Shown here one piece after another: positions 46,118 to 56,222 of a DNA stretch of 64,000 nucleotides. The DNA is from Thinopyrum elongatum (Eukaryota > Streptophyta > Magnoliopsida > Poales > Poaceae): positions 261,943,757 through 262,007,756 of the forward strand of contig CM022298.1 of the NCBI GenBank assembly GCA_011799875.1, written 5' to 3'. Positions within the stretch are counted from its first letter, which is position 1. Every line of letters starts with the position of its first letter. Both the position numbers and the translations under genes were made by a program. The notes beneath the pieces are model-generated. The model worked only from the letters and a program-made list of their open reading frames with translations, did no database searches and was not told where the DNA came from.

Positions 46118-47063
46118 TGTTAGCAGAAGACAAGGAAAAACAAAATAAAATTATGTGTCCCTATCAACTACTAGGATGTGGGAAAAACTCAAAAGGCACT
46201 TGCACTCAAGCCCTTACCAAGTTCTTACAAGTTCTTACCAAACCAGCAGGCGGTGCAACCGGCAATGGGCTCAGCGTCCAACGATCTCAAGGGTTGAACT
46301 CAGCGAGTGCTAGTGCACGGTACCTGAATGGCTAGTAGAGAGTGGAGCTAGGACAGGCTTAAGTATGTAGCAAGGATTAGCAACAATTCAAATCAGTAGA
46401 TACAAGGTTCAAAATCTGCTCAAAGTTCTAGTCAAGCTTGCTGGCCTTTGTAGACTAACTGAACACTAGCTAAGCAAAATAGAAGACAAAGGTGGGAAAG
46501 CTGCTGCAAGAAGACTACAAGGCTTATGCTACTCGTGAGCTGTTCTATATTTTCCCCCCTTTTTTCTCTCTCTCTCTCTTTTTTTTCAGATTCTTTGAAG
46601 TGCAGCTCCCCTTCGTCACTGAAAAACACAAGCTGTCTCTCTTTTCTCTTAAAACTGCTGCAGTGCTTTTCTTTACTGCAGCCTGGCACTAAAAGAGGTC
46701 AAAAGTTGCAGCTGGGCAGCTATGCCCAATTTTGCTGCTGCTATTCTTTTTTTTTCAGTTTTCACACCTTGAGGTTGCTGAAAACAGATTTGCTTCCTCT
46801 TCTTTCTTTCTTTCTTGACAAGACAAACCCTACTAGAAGGTTGAAGTTGGAAAAACTATGACCAGCAAACTCAACATGACAATGCAAATCAGAGATTCAA
46901 CAAAACATAAACTGAAAAGAAAATTGCAAGGCTCAGAGTGGCTAGGATAGGAGATGGCTAACACTACTCTTTTTTTTTGGCTTTTTGTGTGCTCTAGGTA
47001 GAAAAATTCACTCAACTAATAAGAACTAACTCTCATCGATCAACCTTTGCTCTGAATACCACA

Positions 47064-47696
47064 TGATACACCACTAGAGTGGCCCGACCTTTCGATGAGA
47101 TAGATACCTTCGATTTGTGGAGGTGACCCTCACGATCCAGGCTACTGTCCAAGAGGACCGAATAGCCAAGCAACCGCTGAACCAACCCCTGAGATGTTAT
47201 CGGCTTTGCCAAAACCAAGCTGACCTGACCACTAGGGTCTGTTCCTGCAAGAAATGGAAGAATCCAGCAAGAATAAGGTAACAAGCAATCTCAAAATTGC
47301 ATATATATAGATGTAGGATTGTTTGGGGTTACAAGTAGAGATCAATCTGTTGGTCTAGCCGACACAAGAGAAGATCAAGGCAGTAGTTTCACAAGGAACA
47401 CTAAACTGAACTAAAAATAACCCAAGTTTTACATATGGAGGTACCCCTCCTTTTATAGCCAAAATGGCTGCTACTAGGTCGGTTTGCTACAGTGCCGCGC
47501 TGCTACAGTTCAGCTGGCAACAACTAGATAACATTACTATTGAAATGGAGGTTGTTCCATGAATGTGGACAGTCAACAAATGTGGCTTGACCTAGTTACT
47601 TAAAGTGCAAGGAACTAGAAATATCAAGCTACAAGATATTTGTAGGAAAGTAGTTATGGAGTTGTGGTCGTATCCGTAGAAGTGATGTCCTCATCA
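47064..47696 (-). repeat. 5' LTR of the CRM-like gypsy element
   Basis: 633 bp, same length as its partner. Differences lie at about 47202, 47274 and 47581. Confidence 0.95.
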
Positions 47697-47938
47697 CGAA
47701 ATCACCAGGAGATCCTCGAGATCAATTCTGCCGTCGCACCAGGAAGGGATCTCGGCATGGCGAACGCTGAACGAGATATGCGTTGCCTGCGCAATCTTAT
47801 CCGCCCCGCTATTCACTTTGCCGCTCTGCCCAAGCCCACAGTACATAACCCCGCACCTGATCGGGGGGGCCCTCTGGCGTCAGGGGCCTGGGGCGGCCGC
47901 CCCGTTCGCCCCCCCTTAGGACCGGGCCTGGTTAGTAA

Positions 47939-49693
47939 GCTCGACAAAACAAATGGCAGTCTGTAACACCATTACATAGGGCAAAGGGACATTAGTTTGC
48001 CAGCATTGTTCAGTGATGCAGGGATAAGGGGAACATGACAATAATATGCGTACATTCATAGCCAAAGGTAGACCACCCAAAAAGGTAGACCACCCAAATA
48101 AGTGGAACATGACAAAGATGAGTCGATCAGCAAATGAACTAAGACAACGGCACACATAGAAAGATAAACATATTTGTAGCCAGAAACAATGGCATGCAGG
48201 GGAAAAGAAGAGCAAACCTTGAGCACCAGCAAAGAAATGCAGGAACACAACAAATCGTCCAACCTGCCAAACAAACGTAGGCAGAACTGTTAGACTTAGA
48301 ACACGGGCATAACAGTGCACACATACGTTGGATCCTTTCATCAATCCATTAGAATGTGCGGAAAACATGAATCGTATAGAAGGATGCAATTAGCAGGCCC
48401 TGTTGTGGTCCAACGGAAAGTCCACGCAAAAGATCTGTAGTTATAGGACAGCAAAGTAGCCACGTTTCTAATCCAGTTTGCACAGAAACATGGCTCTTTA
48501 GCACCATACATTTTTACTACATCAACCTGCTTATTTGTACAGAAACATGGCTATAGTACCATCCTTTTTTACTACATCAAACTGCTTATTTTCTTTCTAA
48601 CCGGCACATTGGTCTACTCATCTGAGAAGCAAACAAAGAAGCAAGGTAACAGTGGATTACCAGAGCTAAGAAGCGGAACCAAGCCAAGAAAGCAGGCTAT
48701 CCAGAGGAACACACCAAAATGGAGCAGCAGGCAAACGAACTGAGGAAAAAATGGACGGGTCACCGCACAGACATTTTATCAAACATGTTCCATGCAAACG
48801 AACGGCGCGCAGACTAACCTTAACGCGAACGATGCGACGGCGGACGCAGGACGCAGGACAGCATGGGAAGAAATTAACCTGCACATGCAGCAAGCAAGAG
48901 GAAGAACACACAAGTCAGTAGGGCGCAGGGAGCGGAGAAAGACAGGCAAGCAGTAAGAACCAAGGAAGGAAATACTAAAAGATATGAAATACCCCAACCA
49001 GCAGCGCTCATCCAAAGCAGGAACGCCATTGCAACAGACGAGCACCCGTGAACGGAGAAGATCAACCAATCGTATCAAGGTGAAAGTGTAGCGGAGTGGA
49101 AAGGAGGCGACATTCGAAGGGGAGGGGAAGAGAGAAGGAAAGGAGGGTGAAGAGGAAGGGGGCAAAGGGCCTCTGTCGACACCATCGACCGCACCTAATC
49201 TGAACAACACGGGCATAGACCCACCAGTGCAACGAAGACACGTGGCCCAACAGGGCAACCAAAGCCCACCGTCATACATACAGCAGTCCCAGGAAAAAAC
49301 CTGACCGTATAAGAGGGAGACGAGGCTTACCATGCACAGTGGGCGCGCAGCCTCGACCCATGCCTCGCACATGGCGCGGCGCTCGCACGTCCAGTTTGAC
49401 GAACCGTGCATCGACCACAGGAACCAGGCGGCGAGCAGTAAACGCAGCGACCTACGCATCCCACAGAAGACCGGGTCCGTCCCTAGACACGGGCCCATGA
49501 ACAGCGTCACAAGAAAATCAAACCAAAGGTCACTGAAAACTCGGTTGAAAAGGTAGGCGTACATCATAGGAAGAGGCACGACTTTAGGGGTCAGCCTGGC
49601 AGGACGCAGCGCAGAGGTCAGCTCAACAATTCCTTCCAACCACGGATGAAGCGGATCGCCATGGACCAAACAAACCCCACTCATTGTTGTATA
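47939..49693. other. Unclassified sequence between the hAT element and a MITE
   Basis: A minus-strand frame is open from 49807 to 48779 (342 residues), but its first 37 or so codons lie in a MITE, its composition is Leu/Ser/Cys-rich without a domain, and several splice-like signals interrupt it. I treat it as chance. It may be a noncoding transcript or decayed element. Nothing else was recognised. Confidence 0.3.
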
Positions 49694-49701
49694 GGACCAG
49701 C

Positions 49702-49847
49702 CAGTGGCGGATCTAGGCCCCAGGCCGGGGGGCCGGGGCCTGGGGCTTGAGGCCCAACTCCTTTGTATAATGTAGCACAGTCCTGTAGCAAATGCTACAG
49801 TGTACAAAGAGGGCCCGGGGCGGCCCGCTGGGCTGGATCCGCCCCTG
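49702..49847. mobile_element. hAT-type MITE, 146 bp
   Basis: Perfect 8-bp duplication GGACCAGC at 49694-49701 and 49848-49855. Ends are CAGTGGCGGATCTAGGCCCC and, inverted, CAGGGGCGGATCCAGCCCAG. Noncoding. Confidence 0.92.
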
Positions 49848-50174
49848 GGACCAGCAGCAAATTTAACCCACCTGTCGTAGCGTGTGAGAGCATCTCTAGC
49901 AGATCCCTTATATCGCGGACTTTTATAGTGCGTTTACAGTTCACGAAAAACGTGTTTTGCGGGCGGACGCGGGCTGCGGTCGAATAAGGGTCAAGCTCGG
50001 GTCGGCCTCCCATCCCATGTATCTAAAGGTTGAGGGCGAAGATTTGCCGCGCCCTACAATTTTTTTTACAGGTCGCGGTCCAATACAGTGTCTGTTCAGG
50101 TCATTTTTTTGCGCAAAACCGTAAACTGACGGTTATTTTACAGTTCGACGTGATATAAGGGGTTTGCTAGAGAT

Positions 50175-50361
50175 TGATAGAGCCGAGGATCCCGATCTTT
50201 CAATGAGATGATATCTATCTGTTTGGTGGAGTCGACTTTGACAATCCGACTACAAACGTGCACGACGTTGCGCCTTAGCAATCGCTAAACCAATCTCCTG
50301 GGGTTACTGACGATGCCGGAAGCACTATCAGCCTAACCATGAAGGTCTATTTGCTAGAGAT
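50175..50361. repeat. 187-bp tandem duplication of the LTR edge
   Basis: The first 173 bases of the adjacent LTR, plus the flank TTGCTAGAGAT, occur twice head to tail: TGATAGAGC starts at 50175 and at 50362, each preceded by GAGAT. The second copy continues into the full LTR. The copies differ at several bases. Confidence 0.85.
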
Positions 50362-51740
50362 TGATAGAGCTGATGATCCCGATCTTTCGATGAGATGATA
50401 TCTATCGATTTGGTGGAGTCGACTTTGACAATCCGACTACAAACATGCACGACGTTGCGCCTTATCAATCGCTAAACCAATCTTCTGGGGTTACTGACGA
50501 TGCCAGAAGCACTATCAGCCTGACCACGAAGGTCTATTCCTGCACGCAATCGAAGAACGGGCAAGAATATGATAAAAAATCTAAATATTATGAATATAGA
50601 TGAAGTATTGATAAAGGTGGGGATCCAAAAGCGGTCTTGGCCTGATCGTTGGACACAAACGAAGTACAAGAAGTTGCAATGGCTAACTTTTAACCGAACA
50701 AATCTCAAGGAAAAAGCTAATAGATTGATCTACTTATATAAGAGCATAAGGTGGCGGCCAAGGAGGTGGGAGGACGTCTCAAGGCAGTCTAAAACAAATC
50801 CTAGGTTAAACACAGCCCATGGGTCCAAGTGAAGGTGATGCAACACCTTTGGACTTGTAGTTTGACTCAGATTCTGCTGCAGCGTCAGATTGTTTCGGCA
50901 ATATCTTCATGTTCTGGACGAATTTTAAGGTGAATCCAATTGGTTTGGAAAGTGCATGAAATAATCTTTCCAACAAAAAAAGAATCGCCCAATTCGGAGT
51001 CCGGATGCAAAAGTTCTCGGTGTTTTGAGTCAGTCTGTGCAGTCCGAATCTGAGTCCAAAACGTGAGAGACCTGGACTCTATCTTCTCTTGGGCTAAAAG
51101 TGACGTGAGAGAACTTGTTGAACAACACCTAAACATTTCTTTTTTCTTTATCTTCATATGTGGTTTGTCCAAGTGTCCGGTAGTTCCGCAATTAGGCATG
51201 AAACAAAAAGAGGTGAAGTACTTTTGTTCTGTATAGTATAAATAACTTATTGCATAACTTTTATCAGAAATCATCTCAAATAAATACACATATGCAATAT
51301 TTGTGATCATATCCATGGTATCCATGTCCTCATCATCCTTCCCTTCTTGAAAACAAAGCCGTCATCGGCGTTGCTTAGTCTGAAATCTGGCTAACAAAAG
51401 AGACAAGGTGTATATGTATATGTCATCCATTTTTACTTTCCTCGGTTTTTGCACATGTGACACATTTATATGTGAGTAACTTTCATATGTCGTGAAATAT
51501 AAAGCCAAACTATTATCACAAGTAGAAGGCATAAAAATATTGCAACTTAGTTTGCACGTATAAGTGAAGCTCTTATTTATATGAAAAGATTGACATTGCT
51601 CATCATTAAACCATCCAAAAATTGATGAATAAACCTTAATAGTTTCACAATTACATGCTACAACATGCTTAAATAAGCAAACATGCAACAAGTCTTTCAA
51701 CACAGAATCGTCACCAAGATTAGAGGTCATATCAAATTGA

Positions 51741-52544
51741 TTATGCATTGGCACAATCATTTTCAGTTTCTTTCAAACTAGCATGATCATCACTCGTGAT
51801 ACGAATCTTATGCACAAAAAATTCATTGTCTACGCCATAATATCTAATCGAGTTAAAAGTAAAATTAGAGGCATAAACACTTTGCAATGATTTCAAACAT
51901 GTGATTTCAATTATTTTGAGTTCCGCGTGTGACAAAGGCATGGGCGAATTCAAAACCATAGAATACAAAGAATTATCATTCAACATTGTAGATAACAAGT
52001 CCTCATGTCTAATCAATTGTACTTGATCCAAATCAGATTTAGTCACCGAGTCACATCGTTCTTTCTCATCAATAATTAATTCAATGGGTGCACTCAAAAT
52101 TGTTGGTATTTCAATTGTTTGATCACATGACATTTTTATAACAGTAACACGATTCACTAAAATAGGTGTTCTGCTCAAAACAATAGGTAACTCAACACAT
52201 GATGTATTCAAGTCAACTAGGCATTCATCGTCCTCATGTGAAGTTATGTCATCAATACCTTTAATGTTACCTTGTCGCAATGACTCAGATAATGTAGGTA
52301 CGGACGATGGTAATGTACCATAGACTTGAGGCGATGTTACAACCAGTGGTGGTGAGCATGAACTGAAATAGTAGTTGTCGTAGTCTCCCAATGCATCTTC
52401 CTGCATTTGTCTCTCAAAAGTATAAGCACGAACATACATACTAGTAATGCAACGAGGAATATACTGAAATCGTGCACGAATGTCATGGTTCAAACCATGA
52501 TTTTTTTTATCATCCTTGGATTCTTCGATGTCATAGTGATGCAT
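51741..52544 (-). CDS. Uncharacterised 267-residue frame of the nonautonomous gypsy element
   Basis: Open from 52544 to 51741, starting MHHYDIEESKDDKKN. It follows the gag remnant with stops between. No zinc knuckle, protease or RT motif is visible; the sequence is rich in Ser, Ile and Asp (YFSSCSPPLVVTSPQVYG, ELKIIEITCLKSLQSVYASN). A further related frame runs to about 51362. I recall comparable frames in other nonautonomous Triticeae gypsy elements. Whether it is translated is unknown; it may be a diverged C-terminal part of gag. Confidence 0.45.
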   Translation of the reverse strand: MHHYDIEESKDDKKNHGLNHDIRARFQYIPRCITSMYVRAYTFERQMQEDALGDYDNYYFSSCSPPLVVTSPQVYGTLPSSVPTLSESLRQGNIKGIDDITSHEDDECLVDLNTSCVELPIVLSRTPILVNRVTVIKMSCDQTIEIPTILSAPIELIIDEKERCDSVTKSDLDQVQLIRHEDLLSTMLNDNSLYSMVLNSPMPLSHAELKIIEITCLKSLQSVYASNFTFNSIRYYGVDNEFFVHKIRITSDDHASLKETENDCANA

Positions 52545-52589
52545 ATAAGACTTGAAATCTTGTTAGTAAGCATGAACAGTGTTACTGCC

Positions 52590-52911
52590 TTATTTTAATT
52601 GTTTCAATTTGCGAAGCAATTCACGATGATAGTAAGGAGGAAACAATTGTTGTCTCATTACAACTTTCAAATCTTTTTCAACTTGTGGGTTGGTTATCAA
52701 TGTTTTTCTTAAGATGTCCACTCCACCAAACAGAAGCAAAACTAGTAAATGCTCGAGTGGCAGCTCGTACTCTCTCAAGTTCAGAAAAATCATGGTGACT
52801 AAAAACTTGTTCTACTTCAAGCTCCCAAGCTAGATAAATAGTAGGATTAAATCTACCCTCAAAGGGCGGTAAAGAGATAACTTGACCATACGCTTGTGTG
52901 TGTTGTTGCAT
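52590..52911 (-). pseudogene. gag remnant of the nonautonomous gypsy element
   Basis: Reads MQQHTQAYGQVISLPPFEGR, then YLAWELEVEQVFSHHDF and AATRAFTSFASVWW, aligned in order with [17 protein letters not shown] and [14 protein letters not shown] of the 41198-46117 gag. After SVWWSGHL the frame shifts and continues as VVMRQQLFPPYYHRELLRKL to a stop near 52590. Confidence 0.8.
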
Positions 52912-54339
52912 CTCTCATGGTGGTGAAGATGTGTCCGTCATCAAGAACTTCTATCTCCGGAACCTATCATGATTAGTAGAAACAAAAAACAAAATCAAAG
53001 AATAATGTTCTTATGAACTACTAGGATGTAGTGGTAAAGCGCTCACAGTAAAGCAAATATCAATATCTTACAAATTCTTACCATGCAGCGGGTGGTGATA
53101 GGCAACCAACGGTGTCAAATAACTCCGAAGATTGAGTAAAGCGATTGCCAGGAGAACGTATGTATGCACGATGTAGAAATATGTGGAGCTTAGAAAGCTT
53201 AAATATATGGTAGCAAAAGATTAACAATAATCAATTCAGAGATGCAATGTTGAATAAACGCTCAACAACGGTACTGTACTGGTCCTAGGCTAGACTGGAC
53301 AAGAGATGCGAGCCTAGAACACTAATAAGGTCACTGCATAGCACAACTAGTAGCAACAAAGAATATGAAGTAGCTCTGTACAATAAGATATAAGTGAAGA
53401 TCACAATGGCAGTAAAGATAATGATGAGAAACAAGCTGCAAGCAGGATATACCAAAAATCTATCTCAAACTTTCCTCTAGAAAAGTTTGTGCCAATTTTC
53501 TGATAATTTTCCTCAAGAATTCTACTGACTCAAGCTTTCCAACGCAAAAATAATCACTCAATTCCGAGTTCGTACGAGGAGCCGAAAAATTCTAGAATTG
53601 TGCTGAAAAACAATGAGAAACTGTGTTCACGAACTTCGGAGGGCAAAACGTCCTATTTAGAAGCCGATTTGGAAGTCAAAATAATGAACTAGCTTTATGA
53701 ACTATTCAGATGCGGCTCGTCGATAGCTTTGAATTTGAGTACTTTGAGCCAAAATGGACTTCGTATGAGGAAGATATGCCTGTTTTACCGAATAGTACAC
53801 AAAACAGATTTCAATCTGAATTCAGGTACGAGATTGAGTCTAGATGGATCCAAAATTTGTTTTTTTCTTCTCTCTCTCTTTTCTCTCACTTTTTTTTACT
53901 TTTTTCTATCTTTTTTTTTGTCTTTTTTTCTGTCTTTCCAAAACAAACTAGATAAGATGCAGATTGGATCAAGCGAAGATGCGAACGACCTTAACTATGA
54001 TTATAACAATGAACGATGGGTAGCACGCGGTGGAAATTGATGGATGGGGTGGTGGACAGCGGAAGGGATAATGACGCAGTGGCGGTGTGACTAATGTGAA
54101 TAAAACTCGAAACTCTAAAGGAACTAGACACTAGGACCAGCAACTCGACACAACGATGCAACCGATAATTCAACTATGCAAGCAATGAAAAGAAAATTGC
54201 GAAGGATCAGACTGGCTTGGACAAAGGATGGACAGATCTAACTTATTTGTATGGCTTTTTCTTGGATAGTAGGTAAAAAAAAAATCTAATCTAGGGTAAC
54301 TGGAAATTCTCACCGAGCAACCTGAAAACTAATACCACT
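52912..54339. other. Leader of the nonautonomous gypsy element
   Basis: Noncoding leader between the 5' LTR and gag. A T-rich, CT-rich tract at 53862-53938 stands out. The words CTACTAGGATGT (53019) and GCGGTGGT-like (53094) have counterparts in the leader of the 40554 element (46169 and 46246), supporting relatedness. Confidence 0.55.
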
Positions 54340-55328
54340 TGATAAAGGCTAGGGTCCCAATCTTTTGATGAGATGATAACTATCGATTTGGTGGAGTCGA
54401 CTTTGACAATCCGACTACAAACATGCACAACGTTGTGCCTTGGCAATCGCTAAACCAATCTCCCGGGGTTACTGACGATGTCGGAAGCACTATCAGCCTG
54501 ACCACGAAGGTCTATTCCTGCACGCAATCGAAGAACGAGCAAGAATATGATAAAAGCAATCTAAATATTGCGAATATAGATGAATTATTGATAAAGATGG
54601 GGATCCAAAAGCGGTCTTGGCCTGGTCGTTGGACACAAACGAAGTACACGAAATTGCAATGGCTAACTTTTAACTAAACAAATTCGAAGGAAAAAACTAC
54701 TAGATTGATCTACTTATATAGAATCATAGGGTGGCGGCCAAGGAGGTGAGAGAACGTCCCAAGGCAGCCGAAAACAAACCCTAGGTCGAACAAGGCCCAT
54801 GGGCCCAAGTGAAGGTGATGCAACACCTTTGGACTTGTAGTTTGACTCGGATTCTGCAGTAGCGTCAGATTGTTTTGTCAATATCTCCATGCTCCGGACG
54901 AATTTGAAGGTGAATCCAATTGGGTTGGAAAGTGCACGAAATAAGCTTTCCAACAAAAAAGAATCACCCAATTTGGAGTTCGGATGCAAAAGTTCTTGGC
55001 GTTTTGAGTCAGGTATGTCTGTGTAGTCCGAATCTGAGTCTAGAACATGAGGGACTTGGACTCTATCTTCTCTTGGGCTAAAATTGACGTGAGAGAACTT
55101 CTTGAACAACACCTAAATGTCTCTTTTTCCCTTATCTTCATATGTGGATTGTACAAGTGTCTGGTAGTTCTGCAATTAGGCATGAAACAAAAAGCGGTGA
55201 AGTACTTTTGTTCTGTATAGCATAAATAACTTATTGCATAACTTTTATCAGAAATCGCCTCAAATAAATACGCATATGCAATATTTGTGATCATATTCAA
55301 GGTATCCATGTCCTCATCAGAGATGCTC

Positions 55329-56128
55329 AAAGGCAGGGGCGGGTGTGCACGCGCCAACAACCCCCTTTTTCTCCTTGACACCATACATGTCGCCCTAGCC
55401 CCTATCCACCCCAGACGAGACAGATCCTCATAGAGGGTCACAAGGATGAAAACAACAGAAGACACTGACGCATGGGACCAGACAGCATGCCGGGCCATAC
55501 GCCGACAGGCATGCACGCGCCAGGTATACATGCGCCAGTCCACCCTGCTGCAAGCTGTCTCTCTCCAGCCTATCGTAGTATATTTTTTAATCGAACACTC
55601 TCCTGTCCATCGTAGATGAGACACAGACGCGCAGGTGTCCAGACCAAGGAAAACAACCCAAATGACTTATGCGTAGGACCACCATCCATCCGGGGCCAAC
55701 CATCATTGCGAGAACTACAATTGCAGGTGCACATGTGTCGCTCACATGTGTCACCTCATGCACATAGGTCAGCCCACTTGTCCACACCCAACCCACGACG
55801 CGCCTAGCGCGGGAAGTGACACATGACGAGCGAACGTTGGTCACCTGAGAAAACCTCACCCGACCAATAGCGAAGCGCGCAGAGCCCACCAGTCATGCAC
55901 CAGAAAAAATAACCAACTGGTGAAAAACGGCAGTGAAAATCGAACAAACAAGGCAGCTTAGTTTACCAAGATTCAGCCGATCGGACAGCCATCGAAGCAC
56001 AAAATCGAGGGAGCCTCCTGAGGCCGAGTCTTCCAGCCACCTTATAGGTTTAAATTGTGTGTGCTAATGTTTTGGCTACTTTCTATAACTTATATGCAGG
56101 CACCACAGTGTTGATTATTTCCTTGTTT
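55329..56128. other. Unclassified sequence, no gene recognised
   Basis: GC-moderate sequence with short frames on both strands, of the same character as 47939-49693, and possibly continuous with it before the insertions. Nothing specific was identified. Confidence 0.35.
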
Positions 56129-56222
56129 GGAGAATTGTCCATATTAATTGTCACTACTTTAGTACAACTTTAGAAGTATAATTTGTACTGAAGCTGCAAC
56201 AATTAATATGGATCGGAGGGAG
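56129..56222. mobile_element. Stowaway-type MITE, left end decayed
   Basis: The right end AATTAATATGGATCGGAGGG, AG is followed by TA, the Stowaway target dinucleotide. The left arm (TCCATATTAATTGTCACTAC) pairs with it, but the outermost CTCCCTCCG-type bases have been lost. Confidence 0.75.

Larger units (their letters stand above)
40554..47696 (-). mobile_element. Ty3/gypsy retrotransposon, CRM-like, nearly intact
   Basis: Two 633-bp LTRs (40554-41186, 47064-47696) flank one minus-strand gag-pol frame. The target-site duplication is CGAAA (40549-40553 and 47697-47701). On the coding strand the LTR starts TGATGAGGACATCACTTC and ends GTGGTGTATCA. The primer site next to the 5' LTR (TGGTATTCAGAGCAAAGG, about 47062-47045) is close to that for initiator tRNA-Met with one extra base; the polypurine tract is AAGAAAGGGAGGA (41199-41187). 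The LTR start resembles that of centromeric (CRM) chromoviruses, but I cannot confirm the clade without a search. The 46118-47040 leader is T-rich on plus and noncoding. Confidence 0.95.
39673..47930. mobile_element. hAT-type element split by a gypsy insertion
   Basis: A perfect 8-bp duplication GTTAGTAA lies at 39665-39672 and 47931-47938. Ends are CAGGGCCGGTCCTGACATTT and, inverted from the right, CAGGCCCGGTCCTAAGGGGG, a hAT-like CAGGG terminus. The native parts are 39673-40553 and 47697-47930, about 1.1 kb together. The left part is AT-rich with a weak minus-strand frame (39918-40106) and no recognisable transposase. Confidence 0.88.
50362..55319 (-). mobile_element. Nonautonomous Ty3/gypsy element related to the CRM-like one
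   Basis: LTRs are 50362-51335 (974 bp, 3' LTR) and 54340-55319 (980 bp, 5' LTR); on the coding strand both start TGATGAGGACATGGATAC, like the start of the neighbouring CRM-like element. The duplication GAGAT lies at 50357-50361 and 55320-55324. The primer-site region reads AGTGGTATTAG and the polypurine tract AAGAAGGGAAGGA. Between the LTRs is gag-like sequence and a second long frame but no protease, RT or integrase. LTRs differ at dozens of places, so it is older than the 40554 element. Confidence 0.88.
49888..55328. mobile_element. MITE of about 290 bp, split near its right end by a gypsy element
   Basis: The left end GAGCATCTCTAGCAGATCCC, TTATATC is mirrored by GATATAAGGGG, TTTGCTAGAGAT (50151-50174), with the last four bases GCTC displaced to 55325-55328 by the gypsy insertion. 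About 24 of 27 terminal bases pair. Internal sequence is short and GC-rich (CGGGCGGACGCGG). The duplication of its own target was not identified. Confidence 0.75.

Noticed and set aside
48779..49807. Minus-strand frame of 342 residues
   Set aside because: Its start lies inside a MITE, the composition is low-complexity and no domain was recognised.
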